A DNA stretch of 8,849 bases from an uncultured Emergencia sp. GTDB taxonomy: Bacteria > Bacillota > Clostridia > Peptostreptococcales > Anaerovoracaceae. Shown one piece after another: positions 1 to 6,235 of this stretch. The position numbers were made by a program, and so were the translations under genes. The notes beneath the pieces were generated by a model. It ran no database searches and was not told the origin of the DNA. It was given only the letters and a program-made list of their open reading frames with translations. How positions within the stretch are numbered: position 1 is the first letter of the stretch; each line of letters begins with the position of its first letter. The stretch spans positions 1 to 8,849 of the forward strand of contig CABSEO010000056.1 in NCBI GenBank assembly GCA_902476665.1, in the 5' to 3' direction.

Positions 1-1
1 G

Positions 2-478
2 ATTACCACCGATGAAGCCTTTGGGCAGCAGGTTATTGGAGCCGTGGAAGAGGAACTGAAAACACTTTCCACTGCGGGAATTGCAGCCAGATCCTGGGAG
101 GATTATGGGGAGGTTATTGTGGTGGATGATCTGGAACAGGCAGTAGCCCTGTCCAACGAGTATGCACCGGAGCACCTGGAAGTGAACCTTGAAGATCCTG
201 AGCCGGTTCTTGAGAAACTGTATAATTATGGTTCTCTGTTTATCGGAGGAAACACAGCTGAAGTGTTTGGGGACTATGCTTCGGGAACCAATCACACGCT
301 TCCGACGGTGAAAGCCGCCAGATATACCGGAGGAGTTTGGGTGGGCACTTTCTTGAAAGTCTGCACTCATCAGCGCATGACGGAAGAAGCGTCAAAAGCA
401 ATTGCCCCTCTGGTTGCCAGAATGGCATACGGAGAAGGTCTGGAAGGACATGCAAGAGCAGCTGAGGCAAGAAAATAA
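2..478 (+). CDS. hisD: Histidinol dehydrogenase family protein, C-terminal part (5' end outside window)
   Basis: This is the C-terminal 158 residues of a histidinol dehydrogenase family enzyme, which oxidises L-histidinol to histidine with two NAD+ in the cytoplasm. The frame is open from base 2, so the gene starts upstream; the GTG at 44 is internal. The catalytic Glu-His pair is in YAPEHLE (bases 170-175). GDYASGTNHTLPT supplies the equivalents of E. coli Asp360 (zinc) and His367. EGLEGH near the end supplies Glu414 and His419 (zinc). These residue assignments come from family knowledge. The stretch after the LPT motif (YTGGVWVGTFLK) differs from the SxLSVxDFxK pattern of ordinary biosynthetic HisD and is closer to the YSG-V-T-F-K style of HIS4-like proteins, so a paralogue with another alcohol substrate is possible. 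No other his genes are visible, and a terminator follows at once, so it is the last gene of its transcript. Family membership is near certain; the exact role is less so. Confidence 0.9.
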   Translation: MTTDEAFGQQVIGAVEEELKTLSTAGIAARSWEDYGEVIVVDDLEQAVALSNEYAPEHLEVNLEDPEPVLEKLYNYGSLFIGGNTAEVFGDYASGTNHTLPTVKAARYTGGVWVGTFLKVCTHQRMTEEASKAIAPLVARMAYGEGLEGHARAAEARK

Positions 479-483
479 ATTAT

Positions 484-528
484 AAAACCGGAACTGCAGA
501 TGAATTCTCCCATTACAGTTCCGGTTTT
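484..528 (+). terminator. Intrinsic terminator after hisD
   Basis: A perfect 13-bp inverted repeat, AAAACCGGAACTG (484-496) and CAGTTCCGGTTTT (516-528), encloses a 19-base loop and starts six bases after the hisD stop. The right arm runs into a T tract that resumes at 534-538. On the - strand the stem is followed by a moderately T-rich stretch, so it may also stop transcripts of the convergent L,D-transpeptidase gene, for which no closer terminator was seen. Confidence 0.88.
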
Positions 529-561
529 TATAGTTTTTGAAAAGTGCTTTCCTGTGATAAT

Positions 562-599
562 CGCTACAGTTAAACCGAAAGACCAGTTTACTGTAAGCG
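562..599. repeat. Imperfect inverted repeat in the convergent gap
   Basis: CGCTACAGTTAAAC (562-575) can pair with GTTTACTGTAAGCG (586-599), giving about 13 base pairs with one bulged base on each side and a 10-base loop. Neither strand has a T tract after it, so it is not a standard intrinsic terminator. It may stabilise a 3' end or be a decayed terminator for the - strand gene. Confidence 0.5.
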
Positions 600-604
600 T
601 ATGA

Positions 605-669
605 GATTTGGGTCAACTTTTGTCTTTTGGGCTTATACCCAAATAGACAGAATCTGTGATTTGGGTTAA
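605..669. repeat. Repeated TTTGGG element with one shared complementary arm
   Basis: A 12-base direct repeat with one mismatch, GATTTGGGTCAA (605-616) and GATTTGGGTTAA (658-669), flanks ACCCAAAT at 637-644, which is complementary to ATTTGGGT in either copy. A third TTTGGG lies at 626-631. The best hairpin is 637-644 with 659-666, extended inside by ACAG/CTGT around a 3-base loop. No T tract follows on either strand. The function is unknown; it lies in a gap between convergent genes, so 3'-end structure is the simplest reading. Confidence 0.45.
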
Positions 670-711
670 ATTTGAGCAGCTCCGGCAGGAATGGCCATAA
701 GAACTGTCTTG

Positions 712-2214
712 TCAGATGATTTCTTTCTGCGATGGAACCGCCTGAACTTTAACGGTCTTTTTTACAGTCTGATATGGAGTATACCTGTTTTTAACTGAAT
801 AAGTCACAGTGTAGGTGCCTTCGATATCCATAATATATGCTGTAGCTTCGGCCTGTGTCAGGGTGATCGTTTCTGCGGTGTCCGGCCGTTTCAGTGTGAT
901 CTGAATCCGGGAGGTAACGTCTTTGCCGTTATGGGATGCGGTGATTCCGCTAAACAGATCTGAAGCCTGCTGTGTTCCCAGTATTACAGTTCTGTCACCC
1001 TTGCTGTCAGGAATAACCAGAGCCGGATCTTCATTGACAGTGCCTTTTTTGCTGGTAATGGTTACGGTTCTGGATGCTTCTTTGTATGGTGAATATTTGT
1101 TTTTTACCACATATCTGACAGAGTATTTCCCTGTCTTTGCAAACCGGTAGGTTTTGGCGGCACTGTAGCTGTAGGTTTTATAGGTTGAACTGCCCGGCGC
1201 TTTGATGAGCACCTTCATGGCAGTGGTTCGTGAAGTGCTGGCCTGCTTAGCTGTTACTCCCGATACTGCGTTTGTATTTCCCCAGGTAACCGTTCTGTTT
1301 TTTGCGCCGGAAATGGTCGGAGCTTTCAGATTGTCCACCACTTTAATCCTGATGGTTTTATAAGCTGTTTTTCCCAGAGGAGCTTTCACAGAATAGGTTA
1401 CTTTGTAAGTTCCCAGAGTTTTGGTTGAAAAGTCTGCATTGATGTATTTTCCTTTAGAGACGGAATAACGCTGAACACTGCTGACCTTTATTTTATCTTT
1501 CAGATTCTGAAAGGTGTTTGGATCTTTCGCGTTGACATAATCTTTGATGTAATAGGTACTGCCGTACTGCACAGTCAGTTTTTTCTTGGGAGATACCGTG
1601 ATCGCAGGCTTTCGAACGATATAGTATGGATTGTCAGGATCGGGATCTGTCGGATCCCAGTACTGATAACGACTTGTGCTGACTCTGGTAGGAGACGGTT
1701 TCCCCAGAGGACCCGGATTGCTGCTCCGGTAAATCGTTACTCTTGTACCTACTTTACAGTTTACATAGATCCACTTGGCATCTGTCACAGAAAGACGGAC
1801 ACAGCCGTGTGAAGCTGCCTCTCCCAGCCTGTTAAACTGACTGGTGACCTGAGATGCTTTATCATACCGCTTTGTATAATAAACGGAATGAAACAGAATA
1901 TCTCCCGTGATATGTGTGCAGTATTGTCCGTATACATCGTTGATCAGTTCGCCCCAGTTCCATTTTCCCTGCGTATAAAAAGTACCCCGCGGAGTTGTGC
2001 CGTTAAGACCTGTAGAGCAGAGCATTGCCCGGACAGGTTTCCATTTTCCCTCTTCCTTTCGATAAGCAGTCACTACGTTTTGCTGCTCGTTGACTTTCAG
2101 CCAGTATCTGCCGGTATAGGAAGCGGCTTCTGCGTCTGTGGCAGTCAGCTGCAGGCAGGAAATGAGAAGAGCTGCAGTCAGTAAAATACTGATTCTTTTT
2201 CTAATCTTGAGCAT
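712..2214 (-). CDS. Secreted L,D-transpeptidase (YkuD domain) with three Ig-like repeats
   Basis: The 500-residue product is a cell-wall enzyme of the YkuD family, which forms 3-3 peptidoglycan cross-links or attaches proteins through an active-site cysteine. Residues 1-30 are a signal peptide: basic MLKIRKR, a hydrophobic core, then either cleavage after A-E-A or lipidation at Cys20 in LISC. The catalytic domain spans about residues 32-164, with His109 (ILFHS) and SHGCVRL carrying His136 and Cys138. A Pro/Asp-rich linker (about 165-200, including DPTDPDPDNP) leads to three Ig-like modules whose last strands repeat: GTYKVTYSVKAP at 268, GKYSVRYVVKNKY at 362 and GTYTVTYSVKNRY at 466. These probably bind or reach across the wall. 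The start is supported by AGAGGG (2222-2227) seven bases upstream. It is transcribed alone, convergent to hisD and divergent from hut, so no link to histidine metabolism is implied. Confidence 0.92.
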   Translation of the reverse strand: MLKIRKRISILLTAALLISCLQLTATDAEAASYTGRYWLKVNEQQNVVTAYRKEEGKWKPVRAMLCSTGLNGTTPRGTFYTQGKWNWGELINDVYGQYCTHITGDILFHSVYYTKRYDKASQVTSQFNRLGEAASHGCVRLSVTDAKWIYVNCKVGTRVTIYRSSNPGPLGKPSPTRVSTSRYQYWDPTDPDPDNPYYIVRKPAITVSPKKKLTVQYGSTYYIKDYVNAKDPNTFQNLKDKIKVSSVQRYSVSKGKYINADFSTKTLGTYKVTYSVKAPLGKTAYKTIRIKVVDNLKAPTISGAKNRTVTWGNTNAVSGVTAKQASTSRTTAMKVLIKAPGSSTYKTYSYSAAKTYRFAKTGKYSVRYVVKNKYSPYKEASRTVTITSKKGTVNEDPALVIPDSKGDRTVILGTQQASDLFSGITASHNGKDVTSRIQITLKRPDTAETITLTQAEATAYIMDIEGTYTVTYSVKNRYTPYQTVKKTVKVQAVPSQKEII

Positions 2215-2251
2215 ATCAACACCCTCTTGTTTTTTGTTCTAATGATACTAT

Positions 2252-2260
2252 AGTATACCA
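2252..2260 (-). promoter_or_regulatory. Extended -10 promoter of the L,D-transpeptidase gene
   Basis: On the - strand this reads TGGTATACT, a TGn extended -10 with five of six bases matching TATAAT. It lies about 38 bases upstream of the start codon. Transcription would begin near 2245, giving a leader of about 30 bases containing the AGAGGG ribosome binding site. No good -35 is present at 16-18 bases, which is usual for extended -10 promoters. The -10 overlaps a perfect 12-bp palindrome, ATACTATAGTAT (2245-2256). Confidence 0.65.
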
Positions 2261-2337
2261 CGATTTGCCTTGTATAAATATGAAAAAATCTAAAGAATAT
2301 CTTACGATTTTCGGTGTTTTTTTGAAAGTACAAGAGA

Positions 2338-2377
2338 ATTTGCAATGAAAACTTCCCATAGCTGTGTATTTGCAATG
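2338..2377. repeat. Exact 10-bp direct repeat with 30-bp spacing
   Basis: ATTTGCAATG occurs at 2338-2347 and again at 2368-2377, a start-to-start distance of 30 bp, close to three helical turns. In each copy the tenth base is followed by a purine and an A. It lies between the two divergent transcription units. This is the pattern expected of paired sites for a dimeric or cooperative regulator, but no known family motif was recognised. Confidence 0.45.
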
Positions 2378-2388
2378 GATAGAGTCTA

Positions 2389-2416
2389 TTGAACCTATTT
2401 GTTTTATAATTATACA
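2389..2416 (+). promoter_or_regulatory. Possible weak upstream hut promoter
   Basis: TTGAAC (2389-2394) and TATACA (2411-2416) are separated by 16 bases, each matching four of six consensus bases. If used, transcription would begin near 2423 and place the CodY-like box about 60 bases downstream, where a bound protein would act as a roadblock. In such an AT-rich region a match of this quality can occur by chance. Confidence 0.3.
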
Positions 2417-2477
2417 CGGTAAAGTGATAATTTGATAAAGCGATACAAGGGGAAAATATATTGCGTGCGTGGTGAAG

Positions 2478-2492
2478 AATTTTCTGAAATTG
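2478..2492 (+). promoter_or_regulatory. CodY-box-like operator upstream of hut
   Basis: AATTTTCTGAAATTG matches 13 of 15 positions of the CodY consensus AATTTTCWGAAAATT; the mismatches are at positions 13 and 15. CodY is the Firmicutes repressor that responds to branched-chain amino acids and GTP, and it represses hut in Bacillus subtilis. The box lies about 154 bases before hutH and about 80 bases upstream of the perfect -10 at 2560. Repression of histidine catabolism under amino-acid excess is therefore a reasonable inference. Confidence 0.6.
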
Positions 2493-2513
2493 GCCCTGAA
2501 AACCGCATAATAA

Positions 2514-2533
2514 TTGAGTTTTTTCTCAAAAAA
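2514..2533. promoter_or_regulatory. T/A-rich dyad just upstream of the hut -10
   Basis: TTGAG (2514-2518) and CTCAA (2525-2529) form an inverted repeat around six Ts. The same Ts pair with the following A run, giving TTTTTTCTCAAAAAA (2519-2533). It occupies roughly -39 to -58 relative to the start predicted from TATAAT at 2560, where an activator or an AT-rich upstream element would be expected. No regulator can be named from sequence alone. Confidence 0.35.
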
Positions 2534-2559
2534 GTATAGCGCAATCAGAAAAAAGAAGG

Positions 2560-2565
2560 TATAAT
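2560..2565 (+). promoter_or_regulatory. Perfect -10 hexamer, probable hut operon promoter
   Basis: TATAAT is an exact sigma-A -10 hexamer. Transcription would start near 2572, giving a leader of about 74 bases to hutH. At 15-19 bases upstream only GC-containing hexamers such as TAGCGC occur, and there is no TGn extension, so the promoter lacks a usable -35. This suggests dependence on an activator, or an upstream element such as the dyad at 2514-2533. Confidence 0.55.
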
Positions 2566-2632
2566 ATTCAGTAAGAAAATCATAAAGACAATGATGAATG
2601 TTTATTACTTATCGTGAAATTATATTAAAGAT

Positions 2633-2640
2633 AGGAGAGG
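2633..2640 (+). promoter_or_regulatory. Ribosome binding site that fixes the hutH start
   Basis: AGGAGAGG lies five bases before the ATG at 2646. An in-frame ATG at 2598 would place this site inside the coding region and add 16 residues with no family counterpart. The start at 2646 is therefore preferred. Confidence 0.9.
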
Positions 2641-2645
2641 AAATT

Positions 2646-4187
2646 ATGGCAGTCATTATCAATGGACGTGACCTGACGGTCGAAGAAGTGATCCGTGTTT
2701 GCCGTGGAGGCGAAAAGGTAGAGATTGCACCAGAAGCACAGAAGGCTGTGCAGAAAGCCAGAGACTATATTGAGAAAAAACTGGAAGAAGGGGCAGTTAT
2801 CTATGGACTGACCACAGGCTTCGGTAAGTTTGCAAACGTACTGATTTCTAAAGAGGAGACTGCAGATCTGCAGAGAAACCTGATTGTCAGCCATACCTGT
2901 ACCTTCGGTGATCCGTATCCGAGACAGTATGTAAGAGCAGCTATGCTGCTGCGCTGCAATGCTCTTTCCAGAGGGAATTCCGGTATCAGACTCTCTACCA
3001 TTCAGACTATGGTTGATATGCTTAATGCAGGAATTCACCCTGTGGTTCCAAGAAAAGGTTCTCTGGGGGCATCCGGAGACCTGGCTCCGCTTTCCCAGAT
3101 TGCACTGGGCCTTATCGGTCTTGGTAAAGTGGAATATAAAGGTGAGATTGTGGATGCGGCTGAAGCAATGGCAGCGGAAGGAATTCAGCCTGTTCAGCTG
3201 GCAGCGAAAGAAGGGCTTGCACTGAATAATGGAACGCAGATGATGACAGCCGTAGGCGTCAATGTTCTCTGGGACGCTATGAAGCTGCTGAAGGTTGCCG
3301 ACATTGCCACTGCTATGACTTCCGAGGCGCTTCACGGTATTACCAAGGCTTATGACAGTAAAGTGCAGGATGTAAGAGGACATCAGGGACAGAAGGACGT
3401 AGCAGAAAATCTGCTGGCACTGCTTTCCGGAAGCAAAAATGCCCTGGAAGTGCAGCCGACCAAGGTACAGGATCCATATTCTCTGAGATGTATTCCGCAG
3501 ATTCACGGAGCATCAAGAGATGCGATTCAGTATGTGTATGAGGCAGTTTCTCGTGAGATCAATGCTGTGACAGATAATCCGATTGTCTTCCCGGATGAGG
3601 ATGAGGTGATTTCCGGAGGAAATTTCCATGGACAGCCGATGGCCCTTGCGTTTGACTTTATGAAGATGGCTATTTCTGAACTGGCTGACGTATCAGAAAG
3701 AAGAGCTGAAAGATTGATCAATCCGGCACTGTCTGAGGGACTCCCTGGATTCCTGACCAAACATGGCGGTGTATGTTCAGGATTTATGATTGCTCAGTAT
3801 GCGGCAGCTTCTATGGTTTCCGAGAACAAGGTCTATGACCATCCTGCCTGCGTTGACTCCATTCCGTCTTCAGGCAATCAGGAAGACCATGTGTCTATGG
3901 GTACCACTTCAGCAAGAACAGCTGCCATGGTACTGGACAACGCACAGAAAGTTCTGAGTATCGAAATTGCAGCCGCAGCACAGGGAATCTGGCTGAGACA
4001 GGAAATCGGAGAAAGCAGCATTGACAATTTGGCTCCTGCAACCAGAGCGGCTTACGACTATATCAGAACGCTGTCCGATCCGATTGATCAGGATATCATC
4101 ATGCATGATGAACTTGCCAAGTTTGAGCAGATGGTGAAAGATGACAGTCTCTTAGAAGCAGTAGAAAAGGTTGTTACTTTAAAATAA
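2646..4187 (+). CDS. hutH: Histidine ammonia-lyase (histidase)
   Basis: This 513-residue cytoplasmic enzyme removes ammonia from L-histidine to give trans-urocanate, the first step of histidine degradation. It makes its own MIO cofactor from Ala142-Ser143-Gly144, visible in GSLGASGDLAPLSQ at exactly the positions numbered in Pseudomonas putida HutH. Other active-site residues are present: Tyr53 (VIYGLTTGFG), His83 (SHTCTFGDP), Asn195 (LNNGTQ), Tyr278 and Arg281 (DPYSLR), Phe327 (GGNFHGQP) and Glu413 (NQEDHVSMG). The length matches the usual 500-515. Histidase is favoured over phenylalanine/tyrosine ammonia-lyase by SHTCTFGDP with its His83 and by the hut neighbours. It is the first gene of the operon, and hutU follows 20 bases later. 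No truncation or frameshift was seen. Function is highly certain. Confidence 0.98.
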   Translation: MAVIINGRDLTVEEVIRVCRGGEKVEIAPEAQKAVQKARDYIEKKLEEGAVIYGLTTGFGKFANVLISKEETADLQRNLIVSHTCTFGDPYPRQYVRAAMLLRCNALSRGNSGIRLSTIQTMVDMLNAGIHPVVPRKGSLGASGDLAPLSQIALGLIGLGKVEYKGEIVDAAEAMAAEGIQPVQLAAKEGLALNNGTQMMTAVGVNVLWDAMKLLKVADIATAMTSEALHGITKAYDSKVQDVRGHQGQKDVAENLLALLSGSKNALEVQPTKVQDPYSLRCIPQIHGASRDAIQYVYEAVSREINAVTDNPIVFPDEDEVISGGNFHGQPMALAFDFMKMAISELADVSERRAERLINPALSEGLPGFLTKHGGVCSGFMIAQYAAASMVSENKVYDHPACVDSIPSSGNQEDHVSMGTTSARTAAMVLDNAQKVLSIEIAAAAQGIWLRQEIGESSIDNLAPATRAAYDYIRTLSDPIDQDIIMHDELAKFEQMVKDDSLLEAVEKVVTLK

Positions 4188-4194
4188 AGAACAT

Positions 4195-4200
4195 GGAGGT
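4195..4200 (+). promoter_or_regulatory. Ribosome binding site that fixes the hutU start
   Basis: GGAGGT lies seven bases before the ATG at 4208. An in-frame ATG at 4193 overlaps this site and has no ribosome binding site of its own at proper distance, so 4208 is the better start. Confidence 0.88.
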
Positions 4201-4207
4201 AAGAACT

Positions 4208-6232
4208 ATGATTGACAATAAAACTGTGGCGGGCGCTATGACTATTCAGCTGGGCAACGAGTATCCGGACTACCCTGTCTTTCAGGAGGGGATCAGAAGA
4301 GCTCCGGACAGAGGTTTCAGACTGACAAAAGAACAGACAAAGATTGCACTGAAAAATGCACTTCGTTATGTACCGGAAGAGCTGCATGAAAAGCTGGCAC
4401 CTGAATTCATGGAAGAACTGACAACAAGAGGCAGAATCTATGCCTACAGGTATCGTCCTGAAGGAAGAATTTACGGAAAGCCTATCAATGAATATAAGGG
4501 CAAGTGTCTGGCGGGAAAAGCTTTTCAGGTTATGATAGAAAATAATCTGGATTTTGAGGTGGCTCTGTATCCTTATGAACTGGTAACCTACGGAGAAACA
4601 GGTCAGGTTTGTCAGAACTGGCTACAGTATCGCCTGATTAAAAAATATCTGGAAGAGCTGACAGAGAACCAGACTCTGGTTGTTGAATCAGGTCACCCGC
4701 TGGGGCTGTTTCCTTCAAAACCGGAGGCTCCTCGTGTTATCATCACTAACTCTATGATGATCGGCATGTACGACAATCTGGACGACTGGGAAATTGCCGA
4801 GGAAATGGGCGTTGCCAACTATGGTCAGATGACAGCGGGAGGATGGATGTACATTGGGCCTCAGGGCATCGTTCACGGTACTTTCAACACCATTCTGAAT
4901 GCGGGCAGAAAATATCTGGGAGTTGCCGAGCAGGGAGATCTGGAGGGTCACACCTTCGTGTCCTCCGGACTTGGAGGTATGAGCGGAGCTCAGCCGAAGG
5001 CCGCTAATATTGCCAATGCAGTAGGTATCTTTGCTGAAGTTGACTACTCCAGAATTGTGACCAGACATGATCAGGGATGGGTTGATGTGATTATGGATGA
5101 CATCGACGAAATTTTCAAACTGGCTGAGGAAAAGGTAAAAGCAAAAGAAAGTATCTCCATCGCTTACCACGGGAATATTGTAGATCTCCTTGAGGCTGCC
5201 GTGGCAAAGAATTTCCACATCGATTTGCTTTCCGACCAGACTTCCTGTCACAATGTATATAACGGAGGATATTGTCCTGTGGGCATGAGCTTTGAGGAGA
5301 GAACCAAACTTCTTCATGAAGACAGGGAGAAATTCTGTGAAGAGGTAGACAAGACACTGCATAGACATTACAAGGCGATCAAGGCTCTGACAGAAGAAGG
5401 AACTTACTTCTTCGACTACGGAAATTCCTTTATGAAAGCTATGTATGATGCAGGAATCAAAGAGATTTCCAAGAATGGATATGATGATAAAGATGGATTC
5501 ATCTGGCCTTCCTATGTGGAAGACATCATGGGCCCTGTTCTCTTCGATTATGGATATGGACCATTCAGATGGGTATGCCTGTCAGGCAAGCCTGAGGATC
5601 TGGATTTGACAGATAAGACAGCCATGGAATGCATTGATCCGAACAGAAGAGCTCAGGACAGAGACAACTGGGTATGGATCAGAGATGCTAAGGCCAACAA
5701 GCTGGTTGTGGGAACACAGGCAAGAATTCTCTATCAGGATGCAGAAGGCAGAACTAATATCGCTCTGGCCTTCAACAAACTGGTTAGAGAAGGTAAGTGC
5801 GGACCAATCATGATGGGACGTGACCATCACGACGTATCAGGTACAGATTCTCCATTCAGAGAAACCTCCAACATCAAGGATGGCTCCAACGTTATGGCAG
5901 ATATGGCAGTACAGTGCTTTGCCGGAAATGCAGCAAGGGGTATGTCTCTGTGCGCATTGCATAACGGTGGCGGAGTAGGTATCGGAAAGGCTATCAACGG
6001 CGGATTCGGACTGCTTTTGGATGGCTCTGAGAGAACCGATGAGATTATTAAATCTGCAATGATGTGGGACGTTATGGGTGGCGTTGCCAGAAGAAACTGG
6101 GCAAGAAATGAAAACGCTCTGTCTACATCTGTGGAATACAATAAAAATTATGCAGGTAAGGGACATATCACTATCCCATTCCTTGCAGATGACAAGCTGG
6201 TAGAAGACACTGTAGATAAATTTGTAAAATAA
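4208..6232 (+). CDS. hutU: Urocanate hydratase, long form
   Basis: This cytoplasmic enzyme adds water to urocanate to give 4-imidazolone-5-propionate, using tightly bound NAD+ as an electrophile. From the ATG at 4208 it has 674 residues, against about 550 in B. subtilis and P. putida but similar to mammalian urocanase (about 676). Visible urocanase blocks in order are YGQMTAGGWMYIGPQGIVHGT (about 205-225), the Rossmann glycine motif GLGGMSGAQPKA (254-265), DQTSCHNVYNGGY (343-355), MGPVLFDYGYGPFRW (441-455), GRDHHDVSGTDSPFRETS (537-554) and LHNGGGVGIGKAINGGFG (584-601). The classic FQGLPARICW signature is replaced by VVGTQARILY (500-509), as in the eukaryotic form. Extra length lies in the N-terminal 100 residues and around 380-430. 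It sits between hutH and hutI, as the pathway requires. Family assignment is certain; that the long type is active follows from its conserved blocks. Confidence 0.97.
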   Translation: MIDNKTVAGAMTIQLGNEYPDYPVFQEGIRRAPDRGFRLTKEQTKIALKNALRYVPEELHEKLAPEFMEELTTRGRIYAYRYRPEGRIYGKPINEYKGKCLAGKAFQVMIENNLDFEVALYPYELVTYGETGQVCQNWLQYRLIKKYLEELTENQTLVVESGHPLGLFPSKPEAPRVIITNSMMIGMYDNLDDWEIAEEMGVANYGQMTAGGWMYIGPQGIVHGTFNTILNAGRKYLGVAEQGDLEGHTFVSSGLGGMSGAQPKAANIANAVGIFAEVDYSRIVTRHDQGWVDVIMDDIDEIFKLAEEKVKAKESISIAYHGNIVDLLEAAVAKNFHIDLLSDQTSCHNVYNGGYCPVGMSFEERTKLLHEDREKFCEEVDKTLHRHYKAIKALTEEGTYFFDYGNSFMKAMYDAGIKEISKNGYDDKDGFIWPSYVEDIMGPVLFDYGYGPFRWVCLSGKPEDLDLTDKTAMECIDPNRRAQDRDNWVWIRDAKANKLVVGTQARILYQDAEGRTNIALAFNKLVREGKCGPIMMGRDHHDVSGTDSPFRETSNIKDGSNVMADMAVQCFAGNAARGMSLCALHNGGGVGIGKAINGGFGLLLDGSERTDEIIKSAMMWDVMGGVARRNWARNENALSTSVEYNKNYAGKGHITIPFLADDKLVEDTVDKFVK

Positions 6233-6235
6233 TTT

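Larger units (their letters stand above)
2261..2645. other. AT-rich divergent regulatory region upstream of the hut operon
   Basis: This 385-base stretch between the transpeptidase promoter and hutH has no convincing gene. Short open frames occur on both strands, but none has both a ribosome binding site and a recognisable product. It holds a phased direct repeat, a weak upstream promoter, a CodY-like box, a T/A-rich dyad, a perfect -10 hexamer and the hutH ribosome binding site, each listed separately. No T-box specifier leader, HutP-type gene or known riboswitch motif was recognised. Confidence 0.7.

Noticed and set aside
562..599. Intrinsic terminator for the - strand transpeptidase gene
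   Set aside because: The stem has two bulges and the - strand sequence after it lacks a T run, so it is listed only as an inverted repeat.
2178..2417. 79-residue - strand reading frame across the transpeptidase start and promoter
   Set aside because: It overlaps the real gene out of frame, covers the promoter and has an AT-driven composition with no recognisable domain.
2491..2508. Sigma-54-like promoter (TTGGCCC ... CCGCAT) upstream of hutH
   Set aside because: The GG and GC pairs are separated by 11 bases; sigma-54 requires 10, and the -12 side lacks TTGCA.
2497..2512. Catabolite-responsive element resembling TGAAAACCGCATAA
   Set aside because: The central CG is displaced by one base from the cre consensus and the closing CA is missing.
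2598..2645. Upstream ATG start for HutH adding 16 residues
   Set aside because: The AGGAGAGG ribosome binding site falls inside this extension, and the 513-residue form puts the MIO triad at 142-144 as in known histidases.
2566..2645. HutP-type antiterminator leader before hutH
   Set aside because: No array of UAG/NAG triplets next to an intrinsic terminator was found, and there is no hutP-like gene in the window.
2625..3506. Long - strand reading frame (293 residues) opposite hutH
   Set aside because: It lies antisense to a clear histidase gene, is Cys/Ser/His-rich as expected of a reverse-frame shadow, and resembles no family.
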